Assembly: GCA_011033025.1 (NCBI GenBank)
Contig: WFMF01000066.1
Coordinates: 310,001-374,000 of the forward strand
DNA: 64,000 nucleotides
Source: Beroe forskalii
Lineage: Eukaryota; Ctenophora; Nuda; Beroida; Beroidae
Reading direction: 5' to 3'
Part shown: piece after piece, positions 35,170-46,758 of the stretch
Layout: every line of letters starts with the position of its first letter
Position numbering within the stretch: position 1 is the first letter of the stretch
Notes under the pieces: model-generated
Databases searched by the model: none
What the model saw: only the letters and a program-made list of their open reading frames with translations
What the model was told of the DNA's origin: nothing
Translations under genes and position numbers: made by a program

Positions 35170-36187
35170 AAATTTGATTTTTACCCATAAGGCCAGTTCT
35201 TATATTCTAACTTTGCTTTCACCCTTTAGTTTCAGGAGTTTCGATAATTTTTTTTATTCATCAGTAATTTATCAAATTTGTTTTACACTCAGTTTATTCT
35301 ATAATCAGATTTGTAATCATGTTTCTCGGTGCTCTGGGATTCCCCAACATCAAATTACATTATATGACATTCATATACATTGTCTGACGTCGTCAGACCC
35401 ATTATTTGAAATTTTAAATTTATTTAAAGTCGTGGCGCGAGTCGTGGCGCGCGCGCTTCGCGCGCGCGAGGGGGTCAGGCAACGCCTGACAACATATACA
35501 TTCATATAGTTTTATATCAGAAAGAGTCAGACCTTATTGGAACAATCTACCTAAATCTGTGAGAGATGTATCAAGTGTTAACTCTTTCAAGGCTAGTCTA
35601 GAATGTTATAAGAAGGATTGTGGTACTTTAAACCCAGATAACTTTTGGTATGTTTCTTCTTTGGTACTAGAAAAAATAGAGGGAAGAAACTATTTATCTA
35701 ATAAAGAGAAGTTTAATGATTACCTGATGAGTAATCCGTTTGTGGCCAAACGAAAAGGGATAAATATTAGTCATTTATTTGCAGCATCACCTTGATTTTT
35801 ATATTGATATTGAATTGATATTTTGTTAATCTCTTTCTCATGTCAAGTTCCTGTTTTCATGGTATGATTGTATATATTGTTGTTTCTGGAAGGGTTTTTA
35901 TCTTATAGCAGCTGACATGAGATATCTTTTGTGCATTCATTTCATAGGTTTTTAATTTGGAAATCACAATTATCAAATGCATGTTATTTTTAATTTAAGT
36001 TATTTCAATTCATTTCTATAATATAAAATTGACTCCTATTTATTCTATGAAATGTTTCAAAATGTTATTGATAAATGGACACCTGTGTTTAAAGGTGTGT
36101 TCTTAATGTAAACCAATGAATTGAATATTGTTAAGATTTGTGATGGTTCAATACCATTAATTTTATCTTATCTTATCTTATCTTATA
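35170..36187 (+). mobile_element. LINE 3' fragment with (TTATC)n tail, interrupted by a MITE
   Basis: Encodes the C-terminal end of a LINE polyprotein (ERVRPYWNNLPKSVRDVSSV, NSFKASLECYKKD, stop at 35793-35795), then about 370 bp of 3' UTR, and ends in repeated TTATC (36162-36186). Upstream coding (ICNHVSRCSG...LYDIHIH) is cut by a 113-bp insertion at 35380-35492. Removing that insertion with one copy of its 8-bp duplication rejoins DIHIH with SYSFISERVR in frame. Confidence 0.85.
35380..35492. mobile_element. 113-bp MITE with self-palindromic ends
   Basis: Flanked by an exact 8-bp duplication CATATACA (35372-35379 and 35493-35500). The left end TTGTCTGACGTCGTCAGACC and the right end, reverse-complemented, TTGTCAGGCGTTGCCTGACC, are inverted repeats of each other, and each end is also a hairpin by itself (GTCTGAC/GTCAGAC and GTCAGGC/GCCTGAC). 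The core contains a second hairpin, GCGCGCGCTTCGCGCGCGC. It is inserted in the LINE fragment 35170-36187. Confidence 0.88.
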
Positions 36188-36318
36188 TATTGATATTCGT
36201 AAAAAAAAGTTCAACACATTTTTTAATTCAGATATATTTAAGTATAATTGAATTGCATTTTTTAAAAGTTTAAAATATCAAAAATAGTCAGATTGAATAG
36301 CCCGTTTTCAAATAAATC

Positions 36319-36567
36319 GGTAGGTCTCCCATATAAACAGGAGCCTTCATTATCTATGACAATGACGTCACTCAGAAAAATATAATTAAGCGCACCTAGC
36401 GCTTTAAGGACTAGGGTTAGGGTCAGGATTAGGGTCAAGATTTGTTAGGGTTAGGGTTAGGATTAAGGTTAGGGTTTTGGTTAGGGTTATGGTTAGGTTT
36501 AGGATACAGAAAAATTGACGTTTAGATCTGTGACGTCACTCAGAGCCGTTTATATGGGAGAGATACC
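36319..36567. mobile_element. 249-bp MITE with 8-bp target duplication and telomere-like core
   Basis: Ends GGTAGGTCTCCCATATAAAC and, reverse-complemented, GGTATCTCTCCCATATAAAC match at 18 of 20 bases. The octamer AATAAATC is duplicated at 36311-36318 and 36568-36575. TGACGTCACTCAGA lies just inside both ends in the same orientation. The centre is degenerate TTAGGG/TTAGGGTC repeats (36410-36500). An 8-bp duplication suggests a hAT-type transposase acting in trans. Confidence 0.9.
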
Positions 36568-37192
36568 AATAAATCTGTGCTTTCAGCTGAAGTGATTTGT
36601 GTAGGAAGCCTATTGATAATCTTTGGACCAATATATGAAAGGCTTCTTTGTCCATGTGAAGTGTCCATTGCATGCCATGCCAGCATTGAATGGCTATTTT
36701 CCCATTTCAATAACTTTGTGATTCATGCCCTAAAACACTAGATGGGGAAGGAGATAACTCATCTGCCGCGAATTAGTGTACAAGATTCGATCATTTCAAT
36801 GTATTTCTTGTTTCTTTACAAAATTAATCTTTTTACTGCTTAAAATAATACCTTCATTGTTGGATCAGTGTTTGCTAATAGAATGGGAACAAAATTTCAA
36901 TGAAAAACATTTCAATATTTCACAGCATTTGCATAATTGATTTTAATTACAACTTTATCATGAAAAGAAAGAATTAGCCTTTTGGTCCACTGGGACACCA
37001 TTTAGTAGATCCAACAGCACTCAACAACTGTGATGAAGAATTATATTTCAAAATTGGTATGTTGCTCCCATAGGTTTGGAGGTTTTTCAGCTATTTATCT
37101 TATTGACATATTTTTTATTCATTATTTCAGGGTTCAAGAAAAGGATTGAAGAAATGTTTTGATTTCTTGAAGAATTACTTTGCTTGCTGCGC

Positions 37193-37410
37193 GGACAAAA
37201 CCCCACCCGGACAAAACCCCACCCGGACATAACCCCACCTTAGAGCACAAATTCGCGCCAAATAGACGCCGTATAAAATTTGTAATCATGTGATGCAATG
37301 TTACGGTTAGGGTTAGGACGTATGGTTCGCACGAACGTTCCTATTGCGCAATTTGTGCTCTAAGGTGGGGTTATGTCCGGGTGGGGTTTTGTCCGGGTGG
37401 TGTTTTGTCC
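37193..37410. mobile_element. 218-bp MITE with ~65-bp terminal inverted repeats
   Basis: Left arm starts GGACAAAACCCCACCC, repeats that 16-mer, and runs to GAGCACAAATTCGCGC (about 37258). The right arm (from about 37346) is its near-perfect reverse complement. Only about 90 bp separate the arms, including GGTTAGGGTTAGG. No clear target duplication is seen, so the superfamily is unknown. It lies about 200 bp upstream of the ABHD16A start codon and may affect its promoter. Confidence 0.85.
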
Positions 37411-37613
37411 TACCATCCTTTGCTTTGATAAGATTAACAAAAATTAATAAATTAATTACTTCTAAATATACACACAATGTGTCACCTTTAAAAACTTAAT
37501 AATTTAAAATAACTTAATAAATTAATATAACTTAATATAACAAAACAGTTTAAGTCTTTATTTCTTGCTCCCAGTGCTCCTAGCAAGATCATTTCATTTC
37601 AATCTCAGTGGAA

Positions 37614-40600
37614 ATGGAGAAATTACAGTTATTTGTACAATGTTTCCGCGGCCCACGTCTCTACCATATTTACAAGCAAAGTATGGATGAATATGGAGCT
37701 TCTGTAGACTATACATTGGAATATAGGACCATCATAGAAAGGTTGTTAAAATTATCTGTCAATGTAATTATAATCATACATGTAGATTGTAGAAGATAAC
37801 TTTAAGATTCTTCACTGAAACCAAATTAAATATGTATTTAAATTGAAGTATTGGCTGGTATATCTTTAAAAAGCAATCACTGAGATCCTACTGCTCTTCA
37901 CATTGCATTACCTAAAGGAATCATGTTGGTGTTCAAGTACAATGTTGGTGAAAAGTCTTGCTGAATGATGTCTTGAAGAAAGATTTCTTTTTAATTCAAA
38001 AAGCAATCAATGTTTTTAATTTCAGGTGGTGTGATATCTTATTTGACAGTTATAGCTGGGCAGGGACAATCATCAAATATCTCAGTCCATTCATTGTGTA
38101 TAATGCCTATAAACATGGACTTGAAAGCTACATTGCTATTGGACGTGTTTCAGTAGTTCCTCTAATATCAGTTTATTGTAAGAGTATTTGATTGGGGGGG
38201 GGGGTGATTTGACTATTAAATTGTACTAGTTTTAATTTGTAGATTTGAATGTGTAGTTCTGAATTGATCAAATCACTGACTAATGAATATTTTCATTTAG
38301 CACATATTTATTTTCAGTTTTTGCATTCATTATGAGAGGAACTGTTCGCTTCTTCACCCCACCCTACACTGAATTCCTAGTTAGTTACCAGACTGCACAT
38401 AGAAGTGATCCTAACAGTGAATCAGGGGATAAAATAAGGAAGACATTGCTCAAACAATATGAATTTGACTTCAATTCATGGCACCCTGACTTTGTAGCTT
38501 CATTCAGTGCTGATAAAAACAGAGTTGGTTTACATGGTAAGTATATTATGAAGCATTGTTGTTCAATCTCATTAGATAAATACTTTGGAGAATGAATTCT
38601 TGATACATATCATGATGTTATCGTAGGATATGTTTACCTAACAAATTTTCCAGGTAACTACAGCATTCCCATACTTCTGCAGCCATTTTACTATTTTGTA
38701 GCAACTTGGATTGGCAAACCATTGGCTTATCCTGGTTCTACTTACCTTATCAATGCTATGATGAGGTAACAAAATTTTGGACCATAACCTGCTTGACATC
38801 AAATTAAAATATTGTATTTTGGATATAGGCAGTAGGCTCTTAGGCAGCTCACAGTTCTGTGTGAGTGATTCAATGTAACCAAAACGTTACTATATTTCAT
38901 ACTACATACAATTCGCTCAGCCATATAAGCATAGAAATTTGGTAATGAACAGTTGCATTGTTTTCATACTGCTGTGTTATTTTCAGAAGTCATCTTGATC
39001 ATGGAAGAATAAATCACGTTGCTAGCAAAGGTGCCAAAAGAGCCAAATTGGTGACAAGTGATAACAATAATATTGATACACTGTTTGTTGACAACAGAGA
39101 AAGTGGCTCAGATAAGGGAAAGAAGTTGGTGGGTCACCTATTTAATTTTTACATTTATACTTTTTATTTTAAATGTGTACAGTCAGGTATGGTGATGCTT
39201 TATTTACAAGGTTTTTACTTCTATTCCAACAGGAATCAAAGGATTCAAGTATTATTAAGCCAGTGATGGTTAAGGAAGTGTAATCGCCGAAGATTTCGCT
39301 GCAATGGGCTGCTCCTCATTTAACCATTCTGCAAAGTTTTCTGTACACTTGGCTAAGTGAACCATGCAGCCGCTTAGTTTTAGGCTTTAAAGAAAACATC
39401 TCACTCTAGTAGCACAGTGGAAATTTCATGGAATCGAACTTGTGATCTTTCGACTTGATACCATTAAGACAACTGATCACTACTAGCTATATGATATGAT
39501 TTTATTTTGCATTATTAAATTTTTCAAAATGGAAGATAATTGATCATGTTACAATTTTAGATGAAATTCAGTGTTACATGCATGCATACAATGCACATCA
39601 GGTCAAAATCATCACGTTGAAAATATGTACTAAATTTCGATGGAAAGGAAGGTTGAAAGGAGAGGAGGCAGAATGAACCCATAGCCACTGTTCGAAAAGT
39701 TTTTCATCGTTTAAATTCTTTCCGAATCTCCCCCTAGATTGCACTATGCAGTGCAATTATGAAGATTGAAACAATGGACTCATGGATGATCTTTGGTCGG
39801 TGCTTTTACTCATCCTAATTCCTATTTTCCCTACTTTTTTGATGTGTCGGACATTTCGTATGTACATTTATACCAGTTGGAAATGATCATACTCTCCCCA
39901 CTCTACAATGACCCCTAGGTGATTACGTGTGAAGGGAATGCAGCATTCTATGAGGTGGGGTGTTTCGAGTACCCTCTCAAAGAAGGCTATTCCTCCTTGG
40001 GATGGAATCACCCTGGCTTCGGATACAGCACTGGTATGTCATCTTTGTGTTTCATTTCATGAATTAGAAACTTGAATTATTTGCCATAAATTGTATGATT
40101 CGCCTAGATTAACTGTTAGATGCTTACAATATATGTTATGATTTTCCAAATTTACCTATAACTTATGTCGTAGTACTAATGGGTGTCTAAGTGCCTAACC
40201 ATGGTGAACTTAGTCAAGATCCTTGCTGTACGGCATGTTAAACAAGGAATCGAAGCTGAGGGGCTCCGTACAGGACATTGCTATTGCGACGTATGTGACT
40301 TTACAGATAAGATTTAGATTTCACATTATTCAGGTATTCCTTTCAACAATGCGGATGCCAATGCAATAGAGGCAGTATATCAGTATGCTGTAGAGAAGTT
40401 GGGATTTGATCCCAGTGATATATCGGTTTATGGGTGGTCTATTGGCGGATACCCAGCAGCCTACATTGCCAGCGCACATCCTGAAATAAGAAATGTCATC
40501 ATAGATGCTTCCTTTGACGATATTGTTCCTCTGGCAATACCACGCATGCCAGAATTTCTGGAGTCAGTGACGGTGAATTGTTGCAAAAAATACTTCAACT

Positions 40601-41043
40601 TGCACAATGCTAAACTTATAGAGGGGTATGCTGGTCCCATCAGAATCATTCGTCGGAGCAGGGACGAGATTATCTCCACCAATGGCTACCTAAATGGTAA
40701 CCGGGGTAACTACCTGCTCCAAGCCGTCCTCCTGTCCCGATACCCGGGTCTGTTCGCGGATGATGATGTCCGAATGAAGCTTGATGAATGGTTAGACATG
40801 GCTAACGCCACCCAGAGACAGCCGACAGTTCCCCGGTTTGATGCTGCGTTCTGTAAGCGCCACATCCAGGCTCACCCCAACCCTCCTTATACTGGGCTGG
40901 GAGAAGGACTTAACACTGACGAGAAGACGATGATAGCTTACTACATCTTCAGTAGAATCCTCACTGACTGTGAGGGAGGACACAACGATCCTCTGCCTCC
41001 CAAATACTTCAAAGAACCTTGGAGCCACGCACACGAGACCTGA
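37614..41043 (+). CDS. ABHD16A: Phosphatidylserine lipase ABHD16A
   Basis: Membrane-anchored alpha/beta hydrolase that cleaves phosphatidylserine to lysophosphatidylserine. Seven exons: 37614-37741, 38026-38177, 38318-38536, 38654-38765, 38987-39128, 39919-40033, 40334-41043. All borders are GT-AG and all phases agree, giving 525 residues (human 558). The N terminus is MEKLQLFVQCFRGPRLYHIY, followed by hydrophobic segments in exons 2 and 3. The hydrolase core has VITCEGNAAFYEVGC, the acyltransferase-like NHPGF, the nucleophile elbow GWSIGG (Ser325), a candidate acid in RRSRDEIIS (Asp400) and a candidate His506 in GGHNDPLP. The start is the first ATG after a CTCAG acceptor-like sequence, so a noncoding 5' exon is likely. 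DET1 follows on the same strand 1.2 kb away. Confidence 0.95.
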
Positions 41044-42279
41044 CGTGGAGAGCCTTTTACAGTTCGTCAACGGCCAATTGGTTACTACTTTAGTACTTCA
41101 TGATACTGTCGATTATATCACCTATTTGTCTACTTCCCTTTAATTTGATTATGCAAATCTTTGGTATGAATCACTTGATGATACTTCAAAAGATCCATCT
41201 GCCTGAGAGTCCACCATTTAGCTTTGCTCATATTCTAGCCTTATTAAATCTTTCTCTTTTTTTCTGATCCCTTGGTTCCATAGTACTTATTTAAATGTAA
41301 ACGATCCTATTGTGAATAAAGACCATTGTGCAATATAATATGCTATTGCAGTATTGCGTTTGTTTCTCATTTACTCAATTCTTAGAACTGCTTTGAGTAC
41401 GGGCAGGTTCTTTACGTCACTTTTTCTCTATTTGATTCTTTCTTTTGTCTGTGCCATGATAAAGCCTAATATAGCCCGCCTTTACATTATTTATTTGAGT
41501 TTCTGTACACTCATCGCTTTGCAACATAATCTATGCTGAATTTATGAGTGACTTGACTTTCAAAATTTAACCAATGAAACAATTTTAATATCAGTTTCAT
41601 GGTGCATTACACCCAATCAACCAACCCAGTACTCACAGTGGCGAATTTGTCTTGATGGATATGTCCGATCGATAGCTTTTCCAAACTACTTTCCTAAAAA
41701 GGGCCAGGGCTGGTTTTGAATTTATTTACTACTAACAAGCTACCAGTATCATAGGAGTACGAGATATGAAATACTCATCGGACATTGGTCCTACCTATTA
41801 TAGGTTGCTGGTTAGCCGCTTGTAGCACTTTTAGAAATGTTTGTCAGATAAGTGTGCCTGTAGGAAATTCTGTATATATAATATGAAATATATGAATTAC
41901 TATTGTTTATAATTTCTATACTATTATTGATAAGGTGTTTGTCACAACATTTTTGTGGATAAAATTTACGATTCTGAATTCTTAAATTGTTTGTTTAATT
42001 GTTTCGTGATTGGTTCAATTTAAGGATATAAATTTACAGTTGGTGTCTCTAACATTTTGATTACAAAATGTTGCCATAAAAGCTATTTTCTCATTGATTA
42101 AGAATGCATAAATAAGGAACGTGACCCAAAATCCAAAAAAGCCGTTCACATCGTTTTTGTCACATCCCTACACCATATCATTTTATTACTAATCAAATAT
42201 TTGATAGGTAATTAGGTATGACCATTGATCATCCCTTCATATCACGTTAGGAAATAAGCTCCAAATTGCTGTCAATTGA
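41044..42279. other. ABHD16A-DET1 intergenic region
   Basis: Contains the ABHD16A 3' UTR, with AATAAA at 41315-41320, and presumably the DET1 promoter, with no recognisable TATA box close to its ATG. AT-rich; nothing else recognised. Confidence 0.5.
41315..41320 (+). promoter_or_regulatory. Polyadenylation signal of ABHD16A
   Basis: AATAAA about 270 bases after the stop codon, followed by a T/G-containing stretch. Confidence 0.55.
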
Positions 42280-43695
42280 ATGGTAAATAGTATTTTGTCC
42301 TTTTTATCTGACCGCTCCAATGGGAAGTGTCCGAGGAAGGACAGGATCTACAGTGTCCTGACCCCGTCCACCACCATCCCCAATGTGCTGTCAACCCCTC
42401 CTGACGACGTGACTTCGCTTAACAGATTCACTGATGACGGTACACTACTCCTCGGCTTTTCTGACAACTACCACAGCTTCATTACCTACAGATACCTCGG
42501 GTTGGAACACCTCGCGAACTTCTTCACGCTTTCATCTGGCAAGGAAGCCTTCGAAAGTGTCTTCAAAGTGCATTGGGAGGTGTCGTTGAACAGGAGATTG
42601 AACTGTGACATCCTTCTGCTGACTGAAGATGGGAAGCACGTGGTGCTCTTCTCTGAAGTTAAGTTCTCTGAAACTGTGGAGGTTTACTGTGTGGCTCTAG
42701 AGAAGGGCACGCTCTGTGATCAGTACGTTTTAAATGTTGAAAGCAGCGAATTCTCCAGTAAACATGCTCACTTGTTCGGCAACAAACTGGTTCTGCTAAA
42801 TCGAGAACATCAAGAGTTTAGCATCCTGACTATTGATGACAATGGTAGGTTCACTTCCCAGACCAGAGTTGGTGATTTCTGTGATGTCAGTGACCGTGTC
42901 TTGATTGAAGGCGTGCCAGGAGAACCAGGGATTGACTCCAGAGAACAGGGCACAGGGAATTTACCGTGTCTTACTCACAGACTACTTGTATTCATGTGGA
43001 AACGAGCTGGGTCGTCCGCCAGTGATAAACTCTTACAGTATCACCGTCATTTTGAAGTGATTCGTAATCTTATTATTTGGTCATTCCAATTCCTGGACCA
43101 AGATAGGCTCCTCATAAACCACGTGAACACCCAGTGCAGCCATAGCACTAGCTTGTATTCGGTTTACAATTTGCACACCACCGAAATTGAAGCCGTCTTC
43201 GACGGTGATAGTAAGGACTTCGTAAGCTTTGTCACGGAAAATATCTTAGATTTTTTCCTACCAACGTTGACAAATCGACAACGTCGCCTGCAAAGTGAAG
43301 CGAACAGGGAACTCTATGCTGCATATTTCAAACGCCACTCTAATCCTGACACCCGAGAGTTTGACTGGCGTTACTGGGCTTCAAGCTTCCCGTTCCGTTG
43401 CCAGGATGCCCACTCTTCTCCCTATCTGAATTACAGTCAGTGGGCGTGGCTGTTGGAGTGCGTGCCCATGACGAAGAGATCACTTACGTGCATTGACAAG
43501 GGCTGCAACCACAAGGAGCTGGTCATCTTCCTGTCCCAAGACGGGCTACGCAAGTTTACACTTCACAAGCTCACAGGAGCCCAGGACTTCCTAATCTTCC
43601 ACCCCACAGACCCTCTCATTCTGACAGCGTGTCTAGATACTTCCAGCGAGGGTACTCGTTTCAGCTACCACTTACACTTCCACTGCCCTACGTGA
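42280..43695 (+). CDS. DET1: DET1 homolog, CRL4 ubiquitin ligase component
   Basis: DET1 links the DDB1-CUL4 ubiquitin ligase to COP1 and, with DDA1, recruits E2 enzymes (DDD-E2 complex). A single 471-codon frame aligns along the family: RIYSVLTPSTTIPNVLSTPP and SLNRFTDDGTLLLGFS match the N-terminal RKFSPDGRYFIAFS region; HRLLVFMWKRA matches HRLLVYLWRRA; SLYSVYNLHTTEIEAVFD matches the VVYNMVTTEVIAVFE segment; RKFTLHKL, FLIFHPTDPLILT and the C-terminal HLHFHCPT match the conserved end. Human DET1 is about 550 residues; the missing part is mainly the extreme N terminus and an internal linker. No intron is seen, which stands out against the split neighbours. An upstream 5' exon cannot be excluded. 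AATAAA follows at 43903. Confidence 0.9.
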   Translation: MVNSILSFLSDRSNGKCPRKDRIYSVLTPSTTIPNVLSTPPDDVTSLNRFTDDGTLLLGFSDNYHSFITYRYLGLEHLANFFTLSSGKEAFESVFKVHWEVSLNRRLNCDILLLTEDGKHVVLFSEVKFSETVEVYCVALEKGTLCDQYVLNVESSEFSSKHAHLFGNKLVLLNREHQEFSILTIDDNGRFTSQTRVGDFCDVSDRVLIEGVPGEPGIDSREQGTGNLPCLTHRLLVFMWKRAGSSASDKLLQYHRHFEVIRNLIIWSFQFLDQDRLLINHVNTQCSHSTSLYSVYNLHTTEIEAVFDGDSKDFVSFVTENILDFFLPTLTNRQRRLQSEANRELYAAYFKRHSNPDTREFDWRYWASSFPFRCQDAHSSPYLNYSQWAWLLECVPMTKRSLTCIDKGCNHKELVIFLSQDGLRKFTLHKLTGAQDFLIFHPTDPLILTACLDTSSEGTRFSYHLHFHCPT

Positions 43696-43902
43696 CCCTT
43701 ACATGCCACTCTGACTCCAAAAACCGTTGGGGCATTTTATATGTTCTAAGTCCAAATCCTTTCCAAAAAATGAAATGCGATTGACTTGTTTTTGAGAAAA
43801 TATTTTTAATTATTGTGCTTTCAACTTATTTGAACGTATGCGGTATGGTTTCTCTTTTTAGTAACTTTTAGTTTTTGTAATCATATATTCATTTTTCTGA
43901 CA

Positions 43903-43908
43903 AATAAA
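43903..43908 (+). promoter_or_regulatory. Polyadenylation signal of DET1
   Basis: AATAAA about 210 bases downstream of the DET1 stop codon. Confidence 0.5.
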
Positions 43909-44475
43909 TTTCAAGAAGCAAATTTTCAATTATCGTGTTCTTTTAAAATTGATTAATTGGCTTTTGTTGAATTTGCTCTTATTATGAGTTATGCAATATT
44001 CATACTGCAATAATGCATAGAATATTTAATTGCATCCAGAGGCCTGCACCATTGTGCCACCTGAACGTGGACGAACCCATGTGTTAATTAGCAAAAATTA
44101 CCAACATTTCAATATTAAATATTAATTATTATCAAACTTTGTATCACTACACCCAAGACTTGAATTATTTATAGTTTCTTAGCACATAGTTTGTTATTGG
44201 TTATACACTGCAGATTGCATTGCAAGAAAAGGATCTGCAGGGGTCATGGTGTTTTTCATAACTGAATTAATTAACTACACCCGTTTCGTGCTATTATTAA
44301 TTAAGAATGTGAGACTTTCATAAAATAACGGTTTTTATTCCCTATTCAGCAGTTTTCGTTACGATATTTGTACTATATCATGTTAGATCTTGTATTTGAG
44401 TGTATACCAAAGTTCCATCACATGATCATACTTTGAAATTAGAACCCTAATATTATCTTGTGAAGATGTGATAGA
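43909..44475. other. DET1-SAMD8 intergenic region
   Basis: AT-rich DNA, no gene or repeat recognised; should contain the SAMD8 promoter. Confidence 0.4.
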
Positions 44476-46758
44476 ATGGAACAAACTGGTGCGAATGCTG
44501 CCAACGATTTGGAGTCCCTGAAACCTGACTTTTGGACTAATGCTGATGTGGGTAGCTGGCTGAAACTCAATGGGTTCCAGCATCTCATATCTAAGTTCCG
44601 CGACCATGACATCTCAGGTTTTGCTTTTGATATTATTATTGATGGGCATGATATTGCAACATATTTGAGATACCACCCGGCGTAACTCCCATCTCATCGT
44701 TTTTCATTAATTTTGTTTTCTAGTTTCGTTTGCGTTAAGGTAATCGCTGAAGATAACTCATTTCGATTGGGAAATTATACGTTTTTCATATTACAATAAA
44801 GTAGGATCCACGGCCTGATCCCTGTTCCGGTAGTGCCCTATTGAACCCCCTGTAGCTCCCTCCCCTCAGGCCCGGTGCTTATGATGCTGTCCGAGCAGGA
44901 CCTCCGGAAGCCGCCACTCTCCCTCCAGAAACTAGGTGAGATCAAGCAGCTCTCCTACAACATCAGGAGGCTCCAGCTCGCGTACAACGTGACCCCCACC
45001 AAATCACACAAGTACCTCCGACACTCCGACTCCATCGACTCGGGGAGCAAGGACATGCGGTCGAGCGGGGGCAGTCTCCTGCCTAAAAACGAGGGCATCA
45101 AGCTGTTCGTAGCAACTCTCTACGCTCTAGTGTCCCTGATCCTGACCACCATTGCCATGACAATCGCTCATGATAGGGTTCCTGACATGAAGACCATCCC
45201 TCCCCTGCCTGACATATTCCTGGACAACATTCCGACCATTCCTAACGCCTTTGAGGCGGCGGAGTGGTGCGCAGTGACCCTCACAGCTCTCTTCTCCTGC
45301 CTCATCCTAGTACACAAGCACAGGTTTGGCAAAGAAAAGACAGATTATTATATGCCTTAGGCTCTTGTATGTTTGTACGGAAAGTAACTTGAACAACACG
45401 CAGGGCCGAAACCTCCGTTCATTAACACCTTCGCAGATGGCAGTTATCAAACTATGGTCTCTTCCGCCTCTTATGTCAATCCTTGAATTAGAAAATCGAT
45501 GACTTTTTGTTAAATACAAAATAAACACGTTTGAACAAAAAATTAGTCCATTTGTTCTTTGTAGTTCATTTGTAGTTTTCTTCGTCAAGTGTAAATTTAG
45601 CTTTTTATGACTGCTTGGCTGGACCGCCCAATGGTTTCTAAGTTTTCCATAAGATTTGTGTTTTTTCTCAGGTTTGTGATTATCAGACGTTACTTCTCCA
45701 TAATCGGGACGGTGTTCCTACTGCGGGCCCTGACCATGATGTCCACCACCCTGTCCGTCCCTGGGAAACACCTGGACAACTGCGAGATCCGCATCGGGGA
45801 GTCCTGGGACAGCAAGTACCAGCATGTCCTCAATATTTGGAGAGGTACGGAGAAAACATAGGGAGGTTCTCCGGTTTGCTTAGTGATTTGTCCTTGTTTC
45901 CTTGGCAGCACCTTACATCTCCCTGTCCCAGGGGCTGGACTCTCAGTAGCCGGGGTCAGGACATGTGGGGACTACATGTTCAGTGGCCACACTGCCGTCC
46001 TTACTGTCCTCAATCTATTTGTGTGCGAATGTGAGTACCGACCAGGGGATTGATACTCTCAGGCATCGTGGTATTTTATTGGGTTGATTACCATCTAATT
46101 ACATCCGTTCTTTCATTATCCTTGCTAATATTATAATCACTATTCTTATACAATGCAATCCCGGGTAACACTGAAACTTTCAGATTCCCCGATGAAGCTG
46201 CGGTTTATTCAGACGCTCAGCTGGTCTCTCAACTTCTTCGGCGCCTTCTTCATCCTCGCAGCTCACGAGCACTACACGATAGACGTTATAGTCGCTTTCT
46301 ACATCACCTCCCGGACCTTTGCTTACTACCACGTGCTGGCCAACTCACTCGCACACAAACAACGCAACTCTAAGGTAAATCATTTAGTTCAAACATCACA
46401 AATCAAAGGTTAATCGTCACATTCAAGCACGCGTGATGCCAGCTGCAGTTAACGCGTGATGCGAGCTACAGATCACGCGTGGTTGCATCATGTGAAGTAA
46501 CGTGACAAGACTAGCTCCATATTATGAAAGTATGAAAGGGCCCCGTTTGACCAACTCTTTTTCCAGGAGTTGACGTGGAGTTGGTTTCCTCTATTCTCCT
46601 TCTTTGAGGAAAACGTGGACAGCATCCTTGCCAACGAGTACGAGTGGCCCTGGACCCCCGTAATCGAGTTTATTGTCAGGAAACGTCAAATCCTATCCCG
46701 TCTCAGGGAGGAACGACGGAAGAATCTGACTAGTTGCGAAACTCGGAGGACTCAATAG
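44476..46758 (+). CDS. SAMD8: Sphingomyelin synthase-related protein (SAM domain, ceramide phosphoethanolamine synthase)
   Basis: SMSr family: an ER membrane enzyme that transfers a phosphoethanolamine head group to ceramide. Six exons: 44476-44617, 44870-45323, 45672-45844, 45932-46030, 46184-46374, 46567-46758. Phases agree throughout and give 416 residues. A SAM domain spans about residues 18-85 ([43 protein letters not shown]). Hydrophobic helices follow (near 123-145, 178-197, 205-226, 270-285, 295-340). Lipid-phosphatase-type catalytic motifs are [10 protein letters not shown] (exon 4) and HEHYTIDV (exon 5), supplying the expected His, His and Asp. The SAM domain at the N terminus separates it from SMS1/SMS2-like enzymes lacking one (SMS1 also has a SAM domain, but the overall match is better to SMSr). 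The short Arg-rich C terminus is cytosolic. Confidence 0.93.
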
